Source: Prevotella sp. oral taxon 299 str. F0039 (GTDB lineage Bacteria; Bacteroidota; Bacteroidia; Bacteroidales; Bacteroidaceae). From it: a DNA stretch of 64,000 bases. The stretch lies in NCBI RefSeq assembly GCF_000163055.2, contig NC_022111.1, positions 744,001 to 808,000 on the forward strand. Direction: 5' to 3'. The notes beneath the pieces were generated by a model. That model ran no database searches, was not told the DNA's origin, and was given only the letters and a program-made list of their open reading frames with translations. How positions within the stretch are numbered: the first letter of the stretch is position 1; each line of letters opens with the position of its first letter. A program made the translations under genes and the position numbers. This document shows, piece by piece, positions 19,201 to 27,729 of the stretch.

Positions 19201-20324
19201 ATTAATTCTCCAACAAGAACGTATACATTTGGCTCCTCAGCAGTCCAAGGAGTAGCATTGTTTAAGGTGATAGTTTGCTGAAGATAAGCTAGTTTATTAC
19301 TACTACATGCAGTCTTTTCCTTTGAAGTTCCAAAGATAGAAACCAACTCATTATCATCTGAATATAACTTATTTCGATAGATGCTCCAGCGTACACTTAG
19401 GTCTTTTACATTCTTCTTAGTTAGATTTTGCAATGTAGTATTGATGCTAACAGTTCCATTTCCATCTTTATAAGTAGGAATAGCCTTCACATCTGCGATG
19501 TGTACTTTGGGTTTTGCAGTGACACTAACATTACGGAAGATACCAGGAAGACGGAACATGTCTTGTGCTTCGAGGAAACTTCCATCAGAAGAGCGATATA
19601 CTTCCAGCGCAATTTCGTTTTTTCCTTTGCTAATATATGGAGTAATATCGAAATGTGCGGTGTTACGTGAGTTCTTAGAGAAGCCTACATAGCGACCATT
19701 AATCCAAAGATAGAAGAAAGAGTCTATACCATCGAAGTTGACATACACTTCCTTTCCATCCCAATTAGCAGGAATATCGAAACTTCTTCTAAACGAACCC
19801 ACTTCATTACGATATTCGTATGTGGTGTAGTTCTTTGGTGGTTCACGCATAACACCCTTTTTCCAGTCGCCTGGTTCGATGTTATATTTAAAGATAACCC
19901 ATTGATTAACATAGATGGGTACACCATATTTTAAAGTTCCATCTTTCTGAATTCCAGCCATATTCCAGCTTACAGGTACCTGTAAGCGATCCCATTTGCT
20001 ATCGTCATAGCCCTTTCTAAAGAAGTCTTTTGGACGTTCATCGGGATTTTTTGCAAAGTGAAAACTCCATTCTCCGTTAAGAGATAGGTAGTCTTTTGCA
20101 AATTCTGGCAATACTTTTCTGGCCTCGTTAACCGACGAGAATGAAGAGAAAAGCGAACGGGCAGGTAGTTTATTATACCCCAACATTCCCGGATTTTGCC
20201 ATTCTTGCCCTGTTGGTGCCACGTCTTGACCAAATAGATAGCCTCCAACGGGAAGGTTGTCTGCCTGTAAAGGCATGGCTGTTAAAGATGATAACAGCAA
20301 CGAGAAAAACATTTTTTTTTGCAT
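16290..20324 (-). CDS. Exported GH2 beta-galactosidase with C-terminal chitobiase-type and F5/8 type C domains
   Basis: This LacZ-type glycoside hydrolase is expected to cut terminal beta-galactosides in the periplasm or at the surface. It has 1344 residues against about 1020 for E. coli LacZ. The order is: signal peptide (1-21), GH2 jelly roll (about 85-300), Ig-like domains, TIM barrel with acid/base Glu532 in SLGNEAGPG and nucleophile Glu595 in HISEYAHSMG, Bgal small-chain domain (about 830-1110), a chitobiase/hexosaminidase C-terminal-like domain (about 1130-1205), and a discoidin F5/8 type C domain (about 1206-1344) that probably binds sugar. It is a single-gene unit with no SusC/D neighbours. 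The natural substrate could be host mucin or milk glycans. Confidence 0.92.
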   Translation of the reverse strand: MQKKMFFSLLLSSLTAMPLQADNLPVGGYLFGQDVAPTGQEWQNPGMLGYNKLPARSLFSSFSSVNEARKVLPEFAKDYLSLNGEWSFHFAKNPDERPKDFFRKGYDDSKWDRLQVPVSWNMAGIQKDGTLKYGVPIYVNQWVIFKYNIEPGDWKKGVMREPPKNYTTYEYRNEVGSFRRSFDIPANWDGKEVYVNFDGIDSFFYLWINGRYVGFSKNSRNTAHFDITPYISKGKNEIALEVYRSSDGSFLEAQDMFRLPGIFRNVSVTAKPKVHIADVKAIPTYKDGNGTVSINTTLQNLTKKNVKDLSVRWSIYRNKLYSDDNELVSIFGTSKEKTACSSNKLAYLQQTITLNNATPWTAEEPNVYVLVGELMQGKKVIETISFQTGFRSVEIKETPAHEDEFGLAGRYYYINGKALKLKGVNRHDTNPLTGKVISREQMEREIMLMKRANINHIRTSHYPNDPYFYYLCNKYGIYLESEANIESHEYFYGKASLSHVPEFQEAHVDRVMTMAHQLVNNPSIVIWSLGNEAGPGHNFVVAYDSLKAFDTSRPVQYERNNDIVDMGSNQYPSIAWTRDAVKGKMGIKYPFHISEYAHSMGNAVGNLVDYWDAMESTNFFMGGAIWDWIDQSMYHYTKDGKRYAAYGGDFGDTPNDGQFVMNGIIFGDEAPKPQYFEVKKVYQYIGTKWKDAKTATLDVFNKNYYSDDLSSYKMAYTLTADGIPVKEGSLELGSVPARTHKYITINGLNEGLQPNKEYLLHITYRLKHDMPWAKAGYIQAEEQLPVQLAEARPALEVKGKVNVTAPKNNKIVLSGDQFSTTFDLTKGTIYNLQYDGKTIIEDGCGPELNAFRAWTNNDNWAYEAWYANGLNNLQHKCTNYTTHANSNGSVSIVFSIESQAPYGYRLEGGNANWKKLIEFKDKPFGKDDFRFNTQVVYTIYPDGSIESESSITSNKPSLVLAKLGYTIRIPKSLNTLNYYGRGMVDNYPDRKTGQMIGLYEQQDVNNEFVAFPKPQDTGNHQDTRWLSLTGFDNSKNSHAGAIFIAKDKMSFSALPWSDNAIAMANHPHELPQSDYTYLHLDMAITGLGGNSCGQGGPLLHDRVTATPHTFGYIIRPISSKDSKELLNKSDISFNSVTPLTIARDEQGNVTINANGVKGDIFYTINDSKKPVKYTGAINLRNGGTITAWTKGNEWLKARQSFSRIESIPLSVVFASSQESGEGNSVHLTDGNPDTYWHTMYSVTVANPPHWVDFDCGSVKNIKGFTYLPRQNSNNGNIKKYTIQISNDGKTWSKPVVEGEFENNRKEKSILLTTPIKARFIRFTALSEQNGQDFASGAEFKVLEK

Positions 20325-20446
20325 AATAGATTGTTGTTATACTTTGTGATTGTATTAATGGTAGTCCTTCTTAAAAGGAAATGGAAATTTGTTGTGCCAT
20401 AAATTCTTAATTAGATGTAGATAACACACCTAAGCTCCATTGTCTA

Positions 20447-20477
20447 CAAAGTTAATAAAAAAGAACTAACTACCAAC
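20447..20477 (-). promoter_or_regulatory. Bacteroidetes-type promoter of the beta-galactosidase gene
   Basis: TAACTTTG on the minus strand (20454 to 20447) has GTTG (20477 to 20474) 19 bases upstream, a three-of-four match to the -33 TTTG. The leader is about 115 bases, long enough for a regulatory site, though I recognise none. Confidence 0.65.
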
Positions 20478-20597
20478 TATTGGTTCGGAATTCCAATGAT
20501 AATTCCAGTTCTTTCATTCTTTAAGTAAACATATATCGGAGAAATAGTGATTCTTATACAGTCTCTTCAATTTCTTGTTCTTTATTCATTCGTTTGT

Positions 20598-20663
20598 AAT
20601 AGCATTGCTTTTGTGGTGTAATTGCATTGAGTTTAAACGATAAAAGCATTAAGTTTGTTTGAT
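20598..20663 (+). repeat. Three tandem 22-bp repeat units, locus 1
   Basis: Units start at 20598, 20620 and 20642, each exactly 22 bases. They begin AATAGCATTGCTTTT, AATTGCATTGAGTTT and AAAAGCATTAAGTTT. They share the (A/T)-rich start and GCATT core with units at 30731-30818 and, inverted, at 57901-57966. They lie about 120 bases upstream of the GH2 promoter. Confidence 0.65.
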
Positions 20664-20818
20664 AGCTTTTGTATGTTAGCTTGCGAAGCTATTTCATCTT
20701 ATTTTCAGATAAATAGCTTATTAGTAAAAGCGTCTATCCTTTAATCTCCCAATCATAACGACATTAGGGTAAGGACGTGGCTAAATAAAATAGTGAAAAT
20801 AATTAATAAAAGGTTTAT

Positions 20819-20849
20819 TTTGAAAAATAAAAAAATATATATACCTTTG
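20819..20849 (+). promoter_or_regulatory. Bacteroidetes-type promoter of tRNA-Thr
   Basis: TTTG at 20819-20822 and TACCTTTG at 20842-20849 with a 19-base spacer are a full consensus match. The tRNA begins 36 bases after the -7 box. Confidence 0.8.
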
Positions 20850-20885
20850 CATTGCTAACAAAGGACTTAGGAATTAAACCATATT

Positions 20886-20958
20886 GCCGATATGGCTCAG
20901 TTGGTAGAGCAATTCATTCGTAATGAATAGGTCCCCGGTTCGAGCCCGGGTATCGGCT
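20886..20958 (+). tRNA. tRNA-Thr (anticodon CGT)
   Basis: A 73-base cloverleaf can be drawn by eye: acceptor GCCGATA/TATCGGC, D arm GCTC-AGTTGGTA-GAGC, anticodon stem ATTCA/TGAAT with loop TTCGTAA (anticodon CGT, reads ACG), and T arm CCCGG-TTCGAGC-CCGGG (GGTTCGA core). The discriminator base is T. CCA is not encoded. It has its own promoter and a terminator, so it is a single-gene unit. Confidence 0.95.
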
Positions 20959-20988
20959 CTTTTGTGAGAGCAGAAACATGTATAATTA

Positions 20989-21030
20989 GAATTCTCTAAA
21001 TTGGTTATTTGAAGAGAGAATTCATTTTTA
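20989..21030 (+). terminator. Intrinsic terminator of tRNA-Thr
   Basis: GAATTCTCT (20989-20997) pairs perfectly with AGAGAATTC (21015-21023), followed by ATTTTTA. The remaining bases to 21222 show no recognisable feature. Confidence 0.75.
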
Positions 21031-21222
21031 TTCAATTTATTTATAGTAAGAAAGTTGTGGGGTGCTATTCTTTTAAAGATAAAAAGAGTAGTATAAGTGT
21101 TTGTTTATGTTTGAAATTTAGTTGATTGAGGCGGTCTTCTAAAAACTGAAAAAGTGTTTTGGGAAACTTGAACGCAACGATATCAAAACATTGTTCGCCC
21201 TTAATCTCCTGCCTTTTTGTGT

Positions 21223-22458
21223 TTATTTCAATTGGATTTGTTTGAAGCCTACCAGCTGATAGGTGCGTTCTCCCTTGCCTTTAAAATAAACATAGGCTTG
21301 ATATGTGTTTTCTGTTTGAAAGAAATTACCTTCTGTTGGGAGGGTGGTGATAGTGCCATTAGGCGTTTTAAGAAGATATTGATACGAGTAATATCCCTGT
21401 TTAAGGTTCACAACAGCAGTGTATGCCTTTATTTCCTCGTTATAGGTTAAATGATATTTTTCAGTAAAACTATTGTTAGTCCACTGACCATTAAGATATA
21501 TTTCGCCCACTTGTTTGGGAATAGCAAGGGTGAAATGCACATTGATATAATCAGAAGCAGTGTTGTTTTCTATGTTATCACTATTGCGAATATAGAATGC
21601 TCCATTAGCATCTTCATCATAAACATAAGCAAAACGTGAGGTAGTGGGCCATAAAAAGGCATTATAACTATTGTTATTCCACACCATTTGCTCTATACCC
21701 ATAGAGGGTTGCGAAGTGTGAAGCGTCTCAAATTTATGGTATTCGTTGCCCGCATCAAATATCAATTGTTTGTTATGTTGCCATATCATCGATTCGGTTG
21801 TAACGATTTGAGGCATAAAATCCTTTCTAATGTTATCGAGACGATTATTTTGAGTCACCACTATTTTGAACTCTTCTTTAGGATTTTGCGACACATTAGG
21901 TGGATAATTAAGTACAATATTCAATTGTTGATGTCGATTGTTGATGTCTAAGTCTGTGTTTGTTGTAGCCTCAATACCTATTTTTACCTTAGGATCTACC
22001 ACCATAAAGTGAGCAACAAGAATTTTAGAATCATTGTTGTTATTATCGTAAACCGTTACCCTATAATTGCCACTCATAAGCAATTGGCACGATTCGTTGG
22101 GTATTGAGAACGAATAATGGGTGTATTCTGTGTTGGTATTGATAGAAGGTTGAATGTCTTCTATATTCAAATAGTCTGAAAAGCCTCTGATATAGTCGCT
22201 CTTAAATAGTTGCTTCGACACCGACCAATCGTCTTCGCAATGTTCAACAGTATAAACATACCGATGATAATTGTGGCTTTTTTCGTCGAAAGAGATGTTG
22301 ATAGGGGTGTTATCGTTAAGCGAAATAACAGGTGGATCGAGCCATTTATTGCCTGCAACAACCTGCAATGAGGCGATATTAGAATGGATTATTCTATTTT
22401 GTTGCGCCCATGAAGCATTGCAACACAGCAGGAGTAGAAAGGCAAAAAGATTCTTCAT
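21223..22458 (-). CDS. Type IX secretion system plug protein (DUF5103 family)
   Basis: This exported protein has 411 residues and a signal peptide (1-18, cleavage at SWA-Q). Its sequence (YTVEHCEDDW, SDYIRGFSDY, SYQYLLKTPNG, ending TYQLVGFKQIQLK) fits DUF5103. The Flavobacterium member of this family is known to plug the periplasmic side of the SprA translocon of the type IX system. It is therefore probably periplasmic and marks a T9SS genome; no other T9SS component is in the window. It starts one base after the stop of the TonB-dependent receptor, so the two genes are translated together. Confidence 0.82.
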   Translation of the reverse strand: MKNLFAFLLLLCCNASWAQQNRIIHSNIASLQVVAGNKWLDPPVISLNDNTPINISFDEKSHNYHRYVYTVEHCEDDWSVSKQLFKSDYIRGFSDYLNIEDIQPSINTNTEYTHYSFSIPNESCQLLMSGNYRVTVYDNNNNDSKILVAHFMVVDPKVKIGIEATTNTDLDINNRHQQLNIVLNYPPNVSQNPKEEFKIVVTQNNRLDNIRKDFMPQIVTTESMIWQHNKQLIFDAGNEYHKFETLHTSQPSMGIEQMVWNNNSYNAFLWPTTSRFAYVYDEDANGAFYIRNSDNIENNTASDYINVHFTLAIPKQVGEIYLNGQWTNNSFTEKYHLTYNEEIKAYTAVVNLKQGYYSYQYLLKTPNGTITTLPTEGNFFQTENTYQAYVYFKGKGERTYQLVGFKQIQLK

Positions 22459-22459
22459 A

Positions 22460-24826
22460 TTAAAAATCTATTGATAAACGTGCATTGATTTGACGACCTG
22501 TTAAATAGTTAGGTACGGCATATTGATTGTTGGTTACATCGGTAATCCAATAATAAGAGTTTACATTACTTATTCCAAAGAGATTCAAACAATCTACTCC
22601 TAACCACATATTCTTAATGAATTTCTGATGGTTTTTGCTGTTAAGAAGATTGTAGCTCATACCAATATCAACTCGTTTATATGCTGGAGCACGGAAAGTA
22701 TTAGTCTCTAAGTCTTGATGCGGAGTTGAAAAAGGTAAGCCATCGGCAAATGCAAGCTTAAGAGACATCTTCCAGCGCTCTGTTCCTGGGAAGTAATCCG
22801 TAAAGAATAGGTTTATAGCATAGCGTTGATCGGTGGGTAATGGAATTTTCTTTCCATTTAAGTTCATTTGAGTATTCATCAAAGAAAGACTTATCCACGA
22901 GTCGGTTCCTGGCACAAATTCACCATAAAGCTTAAGGTCTAAGCCTGCAGCATGGCCCTTGCAGAGCTGATCTCCATAATAAATAACCTTTACATTGTTT
23001 ACACTATAGGGAATAAGGTTGCTTAAAGCTTTGTAATAAGCTTCGGCTGTGAATTTATATTGGTGTTCTTTTACTTTGAAATTATAATCTAATCCTGCAA
23101 TGAATTGTAGTGACCTTTGACTCTTAACCTTCTTATTAAATTGTGCATAAGTTACTCCATTCGACATTGTTGTATCTCTTAATTCTTTAAAGAATGGTGC
23201 TTGATAATATAAACCAGTGGCAAAACGCATGGTGACATTATGGTTAAAGGCGGGTGTAATGCCTAAAGATACACGTGGACTGATGATTGTTTCTTTATTG
23301 AAACTCCAGTTGCTCACTCTAATTCCGTAGTTAAGTGTAAAGAGAGTGTGTTCATGTTTGCTAGTAAAGCGATAGGTGTCTTGAATATATCCTTCCATTC
23401 TTTGACTGCTTAACTCGTTCTTTGCACGTAGAGAATAAATCATATTGAGTGCTTCTGGCGTATTAGGAATGTTGTAACCGCTAGAGTCTCGCATCTCATA
23501 TTCATTCGAAATCTCTTTTATATTCTCCCATTTCATGGTGAATGCACTCTCTATGTTGTGCTTTGAAGTTTTGTGATTAAAAAGTAATTTTACATTTTTA
23601 ATATTGGCTTTTAGATAGTTTCTAGAGTGCTGAAAATAGGTTCCTACACCAAGATTTTCGCTTGTTTCGGTTTGTGTTAGCCAGTATTGACCTTGTATGT
23701 CATATTTCTCTTGCTCCTTAGTAGAGAACGCAGAGGCAATAAGAGCTAACGAAGTGTTTTGCGTTAGGTTACGCTTTAGACTGAAAGATCCGAAGAATGT
23801 TTGGAATAAATCATTTTCTTGTCCGTCGAAATAGACCTTGAAATTCTTTACATTCTTAAATGTTCCAAACTTTGTTTCTCTGTTTTCTGGAGTGAAAGTG
23901 TACTGATTATCCGATATACTTCCAATGAAAGAGACTTCCCATCTCTTGTTAGGTTTATAATTAAAGTAGGTCTGATAATCTAAGAAACGAGGCATGTATT
24001 CGCCTCTAGTTTCGAGAGTTCCCAATAAATATTTATTGGTTTTGTATCGAATACTATTACTCCATGAAATCTTTTGATTGGCTATTGCTGCGTATAAGCC
24101 TGCTCCAAGCATACTGATATATGCAGATGCTTCAGACTTTTGTGGTGTTTTATAAATGATATCTAATGCAGAAGACATCTTATCTCCATACTTAGCGTCG
24201 AATCCTCCAGTTGAAAATCCAATCTTTTCAACCATATTTGGGTTGATAATAGATAAACCTTCTTGTTGTCCACTGCGTACAAGAAAGGGACGAAATACCT
24301 CTACATTGTTGATATATACACTATTTTCATCGAATGAACCACCACGAACATTATATTGAGAAGATAGCTCGTTGTGGGTAGAAACGCCCGCTTGACTTTG
24401 TATCAACTCTTCAACTGCATTGCCAGTAGCCGATGGATTGTTCTTTAAATCTTCGGTTTTGATATGCTGCATCTGTCCTGTTTGCTTGCGAGCACCCTTC
24501 ACTGTTACCTCTTCAATCATGTTATCTGAATATAATACGATTTGAAGTTTCAGCTTACCTTTAGGCTTTTGTAATATTCTTGTTTTGGTTTTATATCCTA
24601 CCATCGAGAATTTTACAGGCACAGAGTCGGCAGTATGTAAGGTTAAAGAGAACTCTCCACGGGGTGAAGTCATCGTCATTTTACCTTGTTTTGCAACAGA
24701 TACAGTTACGAGTTCAATGGGTTGTTGTTGCTCATCGACAACTTTTCCTTGAAGAGTGAATGTTTGTCCGTGCATTACTACTGCATAGAAGAAACATATA
24801 AAATATAGTGCAATTCTTAATTTCAT
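22460..24826 (-). CDS. TonB-dependent receptor with a carboxypeptidase-regulatory-like N-terminal domain
   Basis: This is an outer-membrane receptor of 788 residues. I chose 24826 as start (MKLRIALYFICFF) because it gives a clean signal peptide; an ATG at 24850 would add eight residues. After the signal comes a CarboxypepD_reg-like domain (about 22-105: LQGKVVDEQQQPIELVTVSV), then a plug (about 110-215: SQAGVSTHNELSSQYNVRGG, INNVEVFRPF), then a 22-strand-type barrel ending TGRQINARLSIDF. No SusD gene follows; instead the T9SS plug gene does. The ligand is unknown. Confidence 0.88.
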   Translation of the reverse strand: MKLRIALYFICFFYAVVMHGQTFTLQGKVVDEQQQPIELVTVSVAKQGKMTMTSPRGEFSLTLHTADSVPVKFSMVGYKTKTRILQKPKGKLKLQIVLYSDNMIEEVTVKGARKQTGQMQHIKTEDLKNNPSATGNAVEELIQSQAGVSTHNELSSQYNVRGGSFDENSVYINNVEVFRPFLVRSGQQEGLSIINPNMVEKIGFSTGGFDAKYGDKMSSALDIIYKTPQKSEASAYISMLGAGLYAAIANQKISWSNSIRYKTNKYLLGTLETRGEYMPRFLDYQTYFNYKPNKRWEVSFIGSISDNQYTFTPENRETKFGTFKNVKNFKVYFDGQENDLFQTFFGSFSLKRNLTQNTSLALIASAFSTKEQEKYDIQGQYWLTQTETSENLGVGTYFQHSRNYLKANIKNVKLLFNHKTSKHNIESAFTMKWENIKEISNEYEMRDSSGYNIPNTPEALNMIYSLRAKNELSSQRMEGYIQDTYRFTSKHEHTLFTLNYGIRVSNWSFNKETIISPRVSLGITPAFNHNVTMRFATGLYYQAPFFKELRDTTMSNGVTYAQFNKKVKSQRSLQFIAGLDYNFKVKEHQYKFTAEAYYKALSNLIPYSVNNVKVIYYGDQLCKGHAAGLDLKLYGEFVPGTDSWISLSLMNTQMNLNGKKIPLPTDQRYAINLFFTDYFPGTERWKMSLKLAFADGLPFSTPHQDLETNTFRAPAYKRVDIGMSYNLLNSKNHQKFIKNMWLGVDCLNLFGISNVNSYYWITDVTNNQYAVPNYLTGRQINARLSIDF

Positions 24827-24888
24827 ATAAACATTAAACGCAAAAAACACTGTTATATTGTTTAATTTGAGAGATATAGATAAAAGAA

Positions 24889-24929
24889 ATTACCGCCAAA
24901 CAAGTATAAATGGCTTGTATGACGGTAAT
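24889..24929 (-). terminator. Intrinsic terminator of the cyd operon
   Basis: A 16-bp stem with two imperfect pairs: ATTACCGTCATACAAG pairs with CTTGTTTGGCGGTAAT on the minus strand, followed by TTCTTTTAT. It is 27 bases past the cydB stop. Confidence 0.8.
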
Positions 24930-24955
24930 AAGTCTTTTCTATTGAGATTCGATGA

Positions 24956-26098
24956 TTAGTAAACTTCGTCGTCTTTCAATTCTTCTTTATCTAGTTTTTT
25001 CTTGTCCATTACATACCAAACGTAAGCAATATAAGCCACAACGAATGGAACAAGGATTGAAACTACAGACATTGTTTGAAGTGTAAACAAACTACTGCAG
25101 CTGTTTGAGATGGTTAAACTGCTTTGAATATCAATGTTTGATGGATAGTAAGCAGTGTGATTCCAACCTGCACTGAGTAGTAGTGATAATACAACTAACA
25201 CTACTCCTATACCTGCAAACCATATTCCTTTGGTATAATTCTTAGTGAAAAGAGTTTTACCAAGAGCGTAAAGAAGCATCAAAACACCAACAAGTAGCAC
25301 AACTAACAAATACCACATTGTGATGAAGTTATTGAGATACTTCATTGGTTCCATATAAATACTTCCGTCATTTACATTCTCTGCAAATCCATCTTTAAGA
25401 AGAGTGCGGATTAAGAATGAAAGAAATAGGATCAAGAATGGAACAGTATTAACTAGAAGTTGTTTCTTTGAACGTTCTTGTATTGCTGCATCATTCACGT
25501 TATTGATGATATAGAATGTACCCAGAATACGTGAAAGGAACATCACTGCCAATCCAAGTACAAGATTCCAAGGGTCTAATAGCGCATCAAGTCCGTGTGA
25601 ACCATTAGCCCATTGGCTAATAACAGGTTGCAGACTGTTGGTGATGTTCATCTTGTTCACTACAAAGTTAGAACCATTAAAGAATGTTGCAACAGCTCCA
25701 CCTAGTAGAACTGGACCAACTATTCCATTGAGAACTAAGAACCATTGAAATGTTTTTGTACCGAAAATGTTACCTAGTTTGTTTTGGAATTCGTAGCTCA
25801 CAGCTTGTAATACGAATGAGAATAAGATGATCATCCATAACCAATAAGCTCCACCAAAACTGGTACTATAGAATAACGGGAATGAAGCAAAGAATGCACC
25901 ACCGAATGTTACGAGGGTAGTAAAGGTAATTTCCCATTTGCGTCCTGTTGAGTTTACAACTAAACGACGTTCCTCTGGGGTATGTCCTAATGAGAAAATA
26001 AGAGAATTTGCGCCTTGTACAAACATTAGAAAGACGAGTAATGCTCCTAATAAAGAAACCAAGAACCACCAGTAGTGTTGTAATAATGTGTATGACAT
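24956..26098 (-). CDS. cydB: Cytochrome bd ubiquinol/menaquinol oxidase subunit II
   Basis: Subunit II of the high-affinity quinol oxidase in the inner membrane. It has 380 residues with about eight to nine hydrophobic segments, the conserved N-terminal glutamine/tryptophan-rich start (LLQHYWWFLVSLLGALLVFLMFVQGAN) and a charged C-terminal tail. It lies 27 bases after cydA. With cydA it lets an anaerobe respire or remove traces of oxygen. Confidence 0.95.
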   Translation of the reverse strand: MSYTLLQHYWWFLVSLLGALLVFLMFVQGANSLIFSLGHTPEERRLVVNSTGRKWEITFTTLVTFGGAFFASFPLFYSTSFGGAYWLWMIILFSFVLQAVSYEFQNKLGNIFGTKTFQWFLVLNGIVGPVLLGGAVATFFNGSNFVVNKMNITNSLQPVISQWANGSHGLDALLDPWNLVLGLAVMFLSRILGTFYIINNVNDAAIQERSKKQLLVNTVPFLILFLSFLIRTLLKDGFAENVNDGSIYMEPMKYLNNFITMWYLLVVLLVGVLMLLYALGKTLFTKNYTKGIWFAGIGVVLVVLSLLLSAGWNHTAYYPSNIDIQSSLTISNSCSSLFTLQTMSVVSILVPFVVAYIAYVWYVMDKKKLDKEELKDDEVY

Positions 26099-26125
26099 AA
26101 TATCTTGTTTTAATTATTTTGTAAT

Positions 26126-27706
26126 CTATTCGTTCACATTTGTGTATTCAGGTCCTTTCTTAATTTGCTTACAAAGGATATTGATTTCAGTGATAAGCAT
26201 CGCTGTAAACAATACTAAGAAGATGAAGAAAGTAACAATAACTGAACTAGCTTGAATGTTAGAAACAGCCACCCAGGTAGGAAGTATATCTTGAATAGTC
26301 CAAGGTTGACGTCCCATTTCAGCAACAACCCAACCTGATTCTGTTGCAATATAACCTAAAGGAAGTGTGATGATTCCTGCAATAAGCAACCAACGATGTT
26401 TGGTTAGGTCCTTCTTATACACTATAAATAATAGTACTGCAAAGAAAAGAATAAACAAACAACCTAGTCCTACCATTAGTCTGAACGACCAGAAGCATAC
26501 TGGAACGTAAGGGACAACTTGGTCTGCAGACTTAATATAGCCGTAACCAAAGTACTTCATGTTGTCGTTTAATATCTTAAGATTAGCTTCAATACCTACC
26601 TTGTCGTTAGCTTTTTTAGCCTCACGATAAGCTGGAAGAGCAGTAATAGCTTGTTTACCACGAGCAATCTTCTCTTGAAGTGATGGCTCTTTTACGCCTT
26701 CATTGTTGGTATATCCATTGATAATGTCGTTGATTCCTGGTACATATCCTTCGAAATTGTTTGTTGCAAGGAATGAAAGAGCAAAAGGAATATCAATCTT
26801 ACATGGATGTTTTGGACAATCCTTAAACTCTGGTTGTAAGAAAGGATTAACCAAACCAAAAGTTGTTAGCGGTTGTGCTTTACCACCATTGTATAGCGCT
26901 TCCATTGCAGCAAGCTTCATTGGTTGAGTCTTTGCCACCATATGTGCAGAGTGATGTCCTGTTATTCCTGCTAAAATAGAAGCGGTAAGACCTACAAATG
27001 CAGCAATTTTTAGGCTCTCAGTAGCAAGCTTTACTTCTCGTTTCTTAATTAAATAATAACAGCTAACAGCAACAGTAAACACCGCACCTATAATCCAAGA
27101 GGATGTTACTGTGTGTAGAAATTTATCAATAGCGAATGGACTAAACGCTACTTCTAGGAACGAATCGAACGATGCAAGCTCATTTCTCATTGTGTCAGGG
27201 TTGAATGTATGTCCTACAGGATACTGCATCCAAGAGTTTGCAACTAATATCCACCAAGCAGAAATAGTTGCTCCTAAGCCTGTTAACCAAGTAGAAGCAA
27301 GGTGAAAACCAGCTGAAACTTTCTTCCAACCGAAGAACATTACTGCCACAAAAGTAGACTCCATAAAGAATGCAAGAATACCTTCAATAGCTAAAGGAGC
27401 ACCAAAGATGTCACCAACTAACCATGAATAGTTACTCCAGTTAGTACCAAATTCGAATTCAAGAATGATACCTGTGGCAACACCCATCGCAAAATTAATA
27501 CCAAAAAGCTTTTGCCAGAACTTTGCAACATCCTTCCAAAATGGAGTTTTTGTTCGGTAATAGCATGTTTCTGCGATACCCATTATAACGGCAAGACCTA
27601 GAGTTAGTGGTACAAAAAGCCAGTGATAAATGGCTGTAAGGGCAAATTGTGCTCTCGACCAGTCGATAGTACTACTCGAGATGTCTAATAAAAGATGATT
27701 AAACAT
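26126..27706 (-). CDS. cydA: Cytochrome bd oxidase subunit I
   Basis: Subunit I carries hemes b558, b595 and d and the quinol site. It has 526 residues. Visible are the RAQFALTAIYHWLFVPLTLG start (His28, matching the family's distal heme ligand), the GHHSAHMVAKTQPMKLAAME region with heme and quinol-loop residues, and a C-terminal ESGWVVAEMGRQPW segment that is highly conserved. A relatively long soluble insert (about residues 285-395, with GYGYIKSADQVVPYVPVCFW at its end) follows the quinol loop. It sits 23 bases after the small DUF4492 gene. Confidence 0.96.
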   Translation of the reverse strand: MFNHLLLDISSSTIDWSRAQFALTAIYHWLFVPLTLGLAVIMGIAETCYYRTKTPFWKDVAKFWQKLFGINFAMGVATGIILEFEFGTNWSNYSWLVGDIFGAPLAIEGILAFFMESTFVAVMFFGWKKVSAGFHLASTWLTGLGATISAWWILVANSWMQYPVGHTFNPDTMRNELASFDSFLEVAFSPFAIDKFLHTVTSSWIIGAVFTVAVSCYYLIKKREVKLATESLKIAAFVGLTASILAGITGHHSAHMVAKTQPMKLAAMEALYNGGKAQPLTTFGLVNPFLQPEFKDCPKHPCKIDIPFALSFLATNNFEGYVPGINDIINGYTNNEGVKEPSLQEKIARGKQAITALPAYREAKKANDKVGIEANLKILNDNMKYFGYGYIKSADQVVPYVPVCFWSFRLMVGLGCLFILFFAVLLFIVYKKDLTKHRWLLIAGIITLPLGYIATESGWVVAEMGRQPWTIQDILPTWVAVSNIQASSVIVTFFIFLVLFTAMLITEINILCKQIKKGPEYTNVNE

Positions 27707-27729
27707 AATGTATTGTAGTTTTAATTATT

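Larger units (their letters stand above)
20325..20885. other. Divergent intergenic region between the GH2 gene and tRNA-Thr
   Basis: These 561 bases hold a promoter for each neighbour, three tandem 22-bp repeat units (20598-20663) and otherwise AT-rich sequence with several small inverted repeats. No ORF worth calling was found. Confidence 0.6.

Noticed and set aside
20325..20885. Mobile element or integration site next to tRNA-Thr
   Set aside because: No integrase, no tRNA 3'-end duplicate and no transposase was seen on either side of the tRNA.
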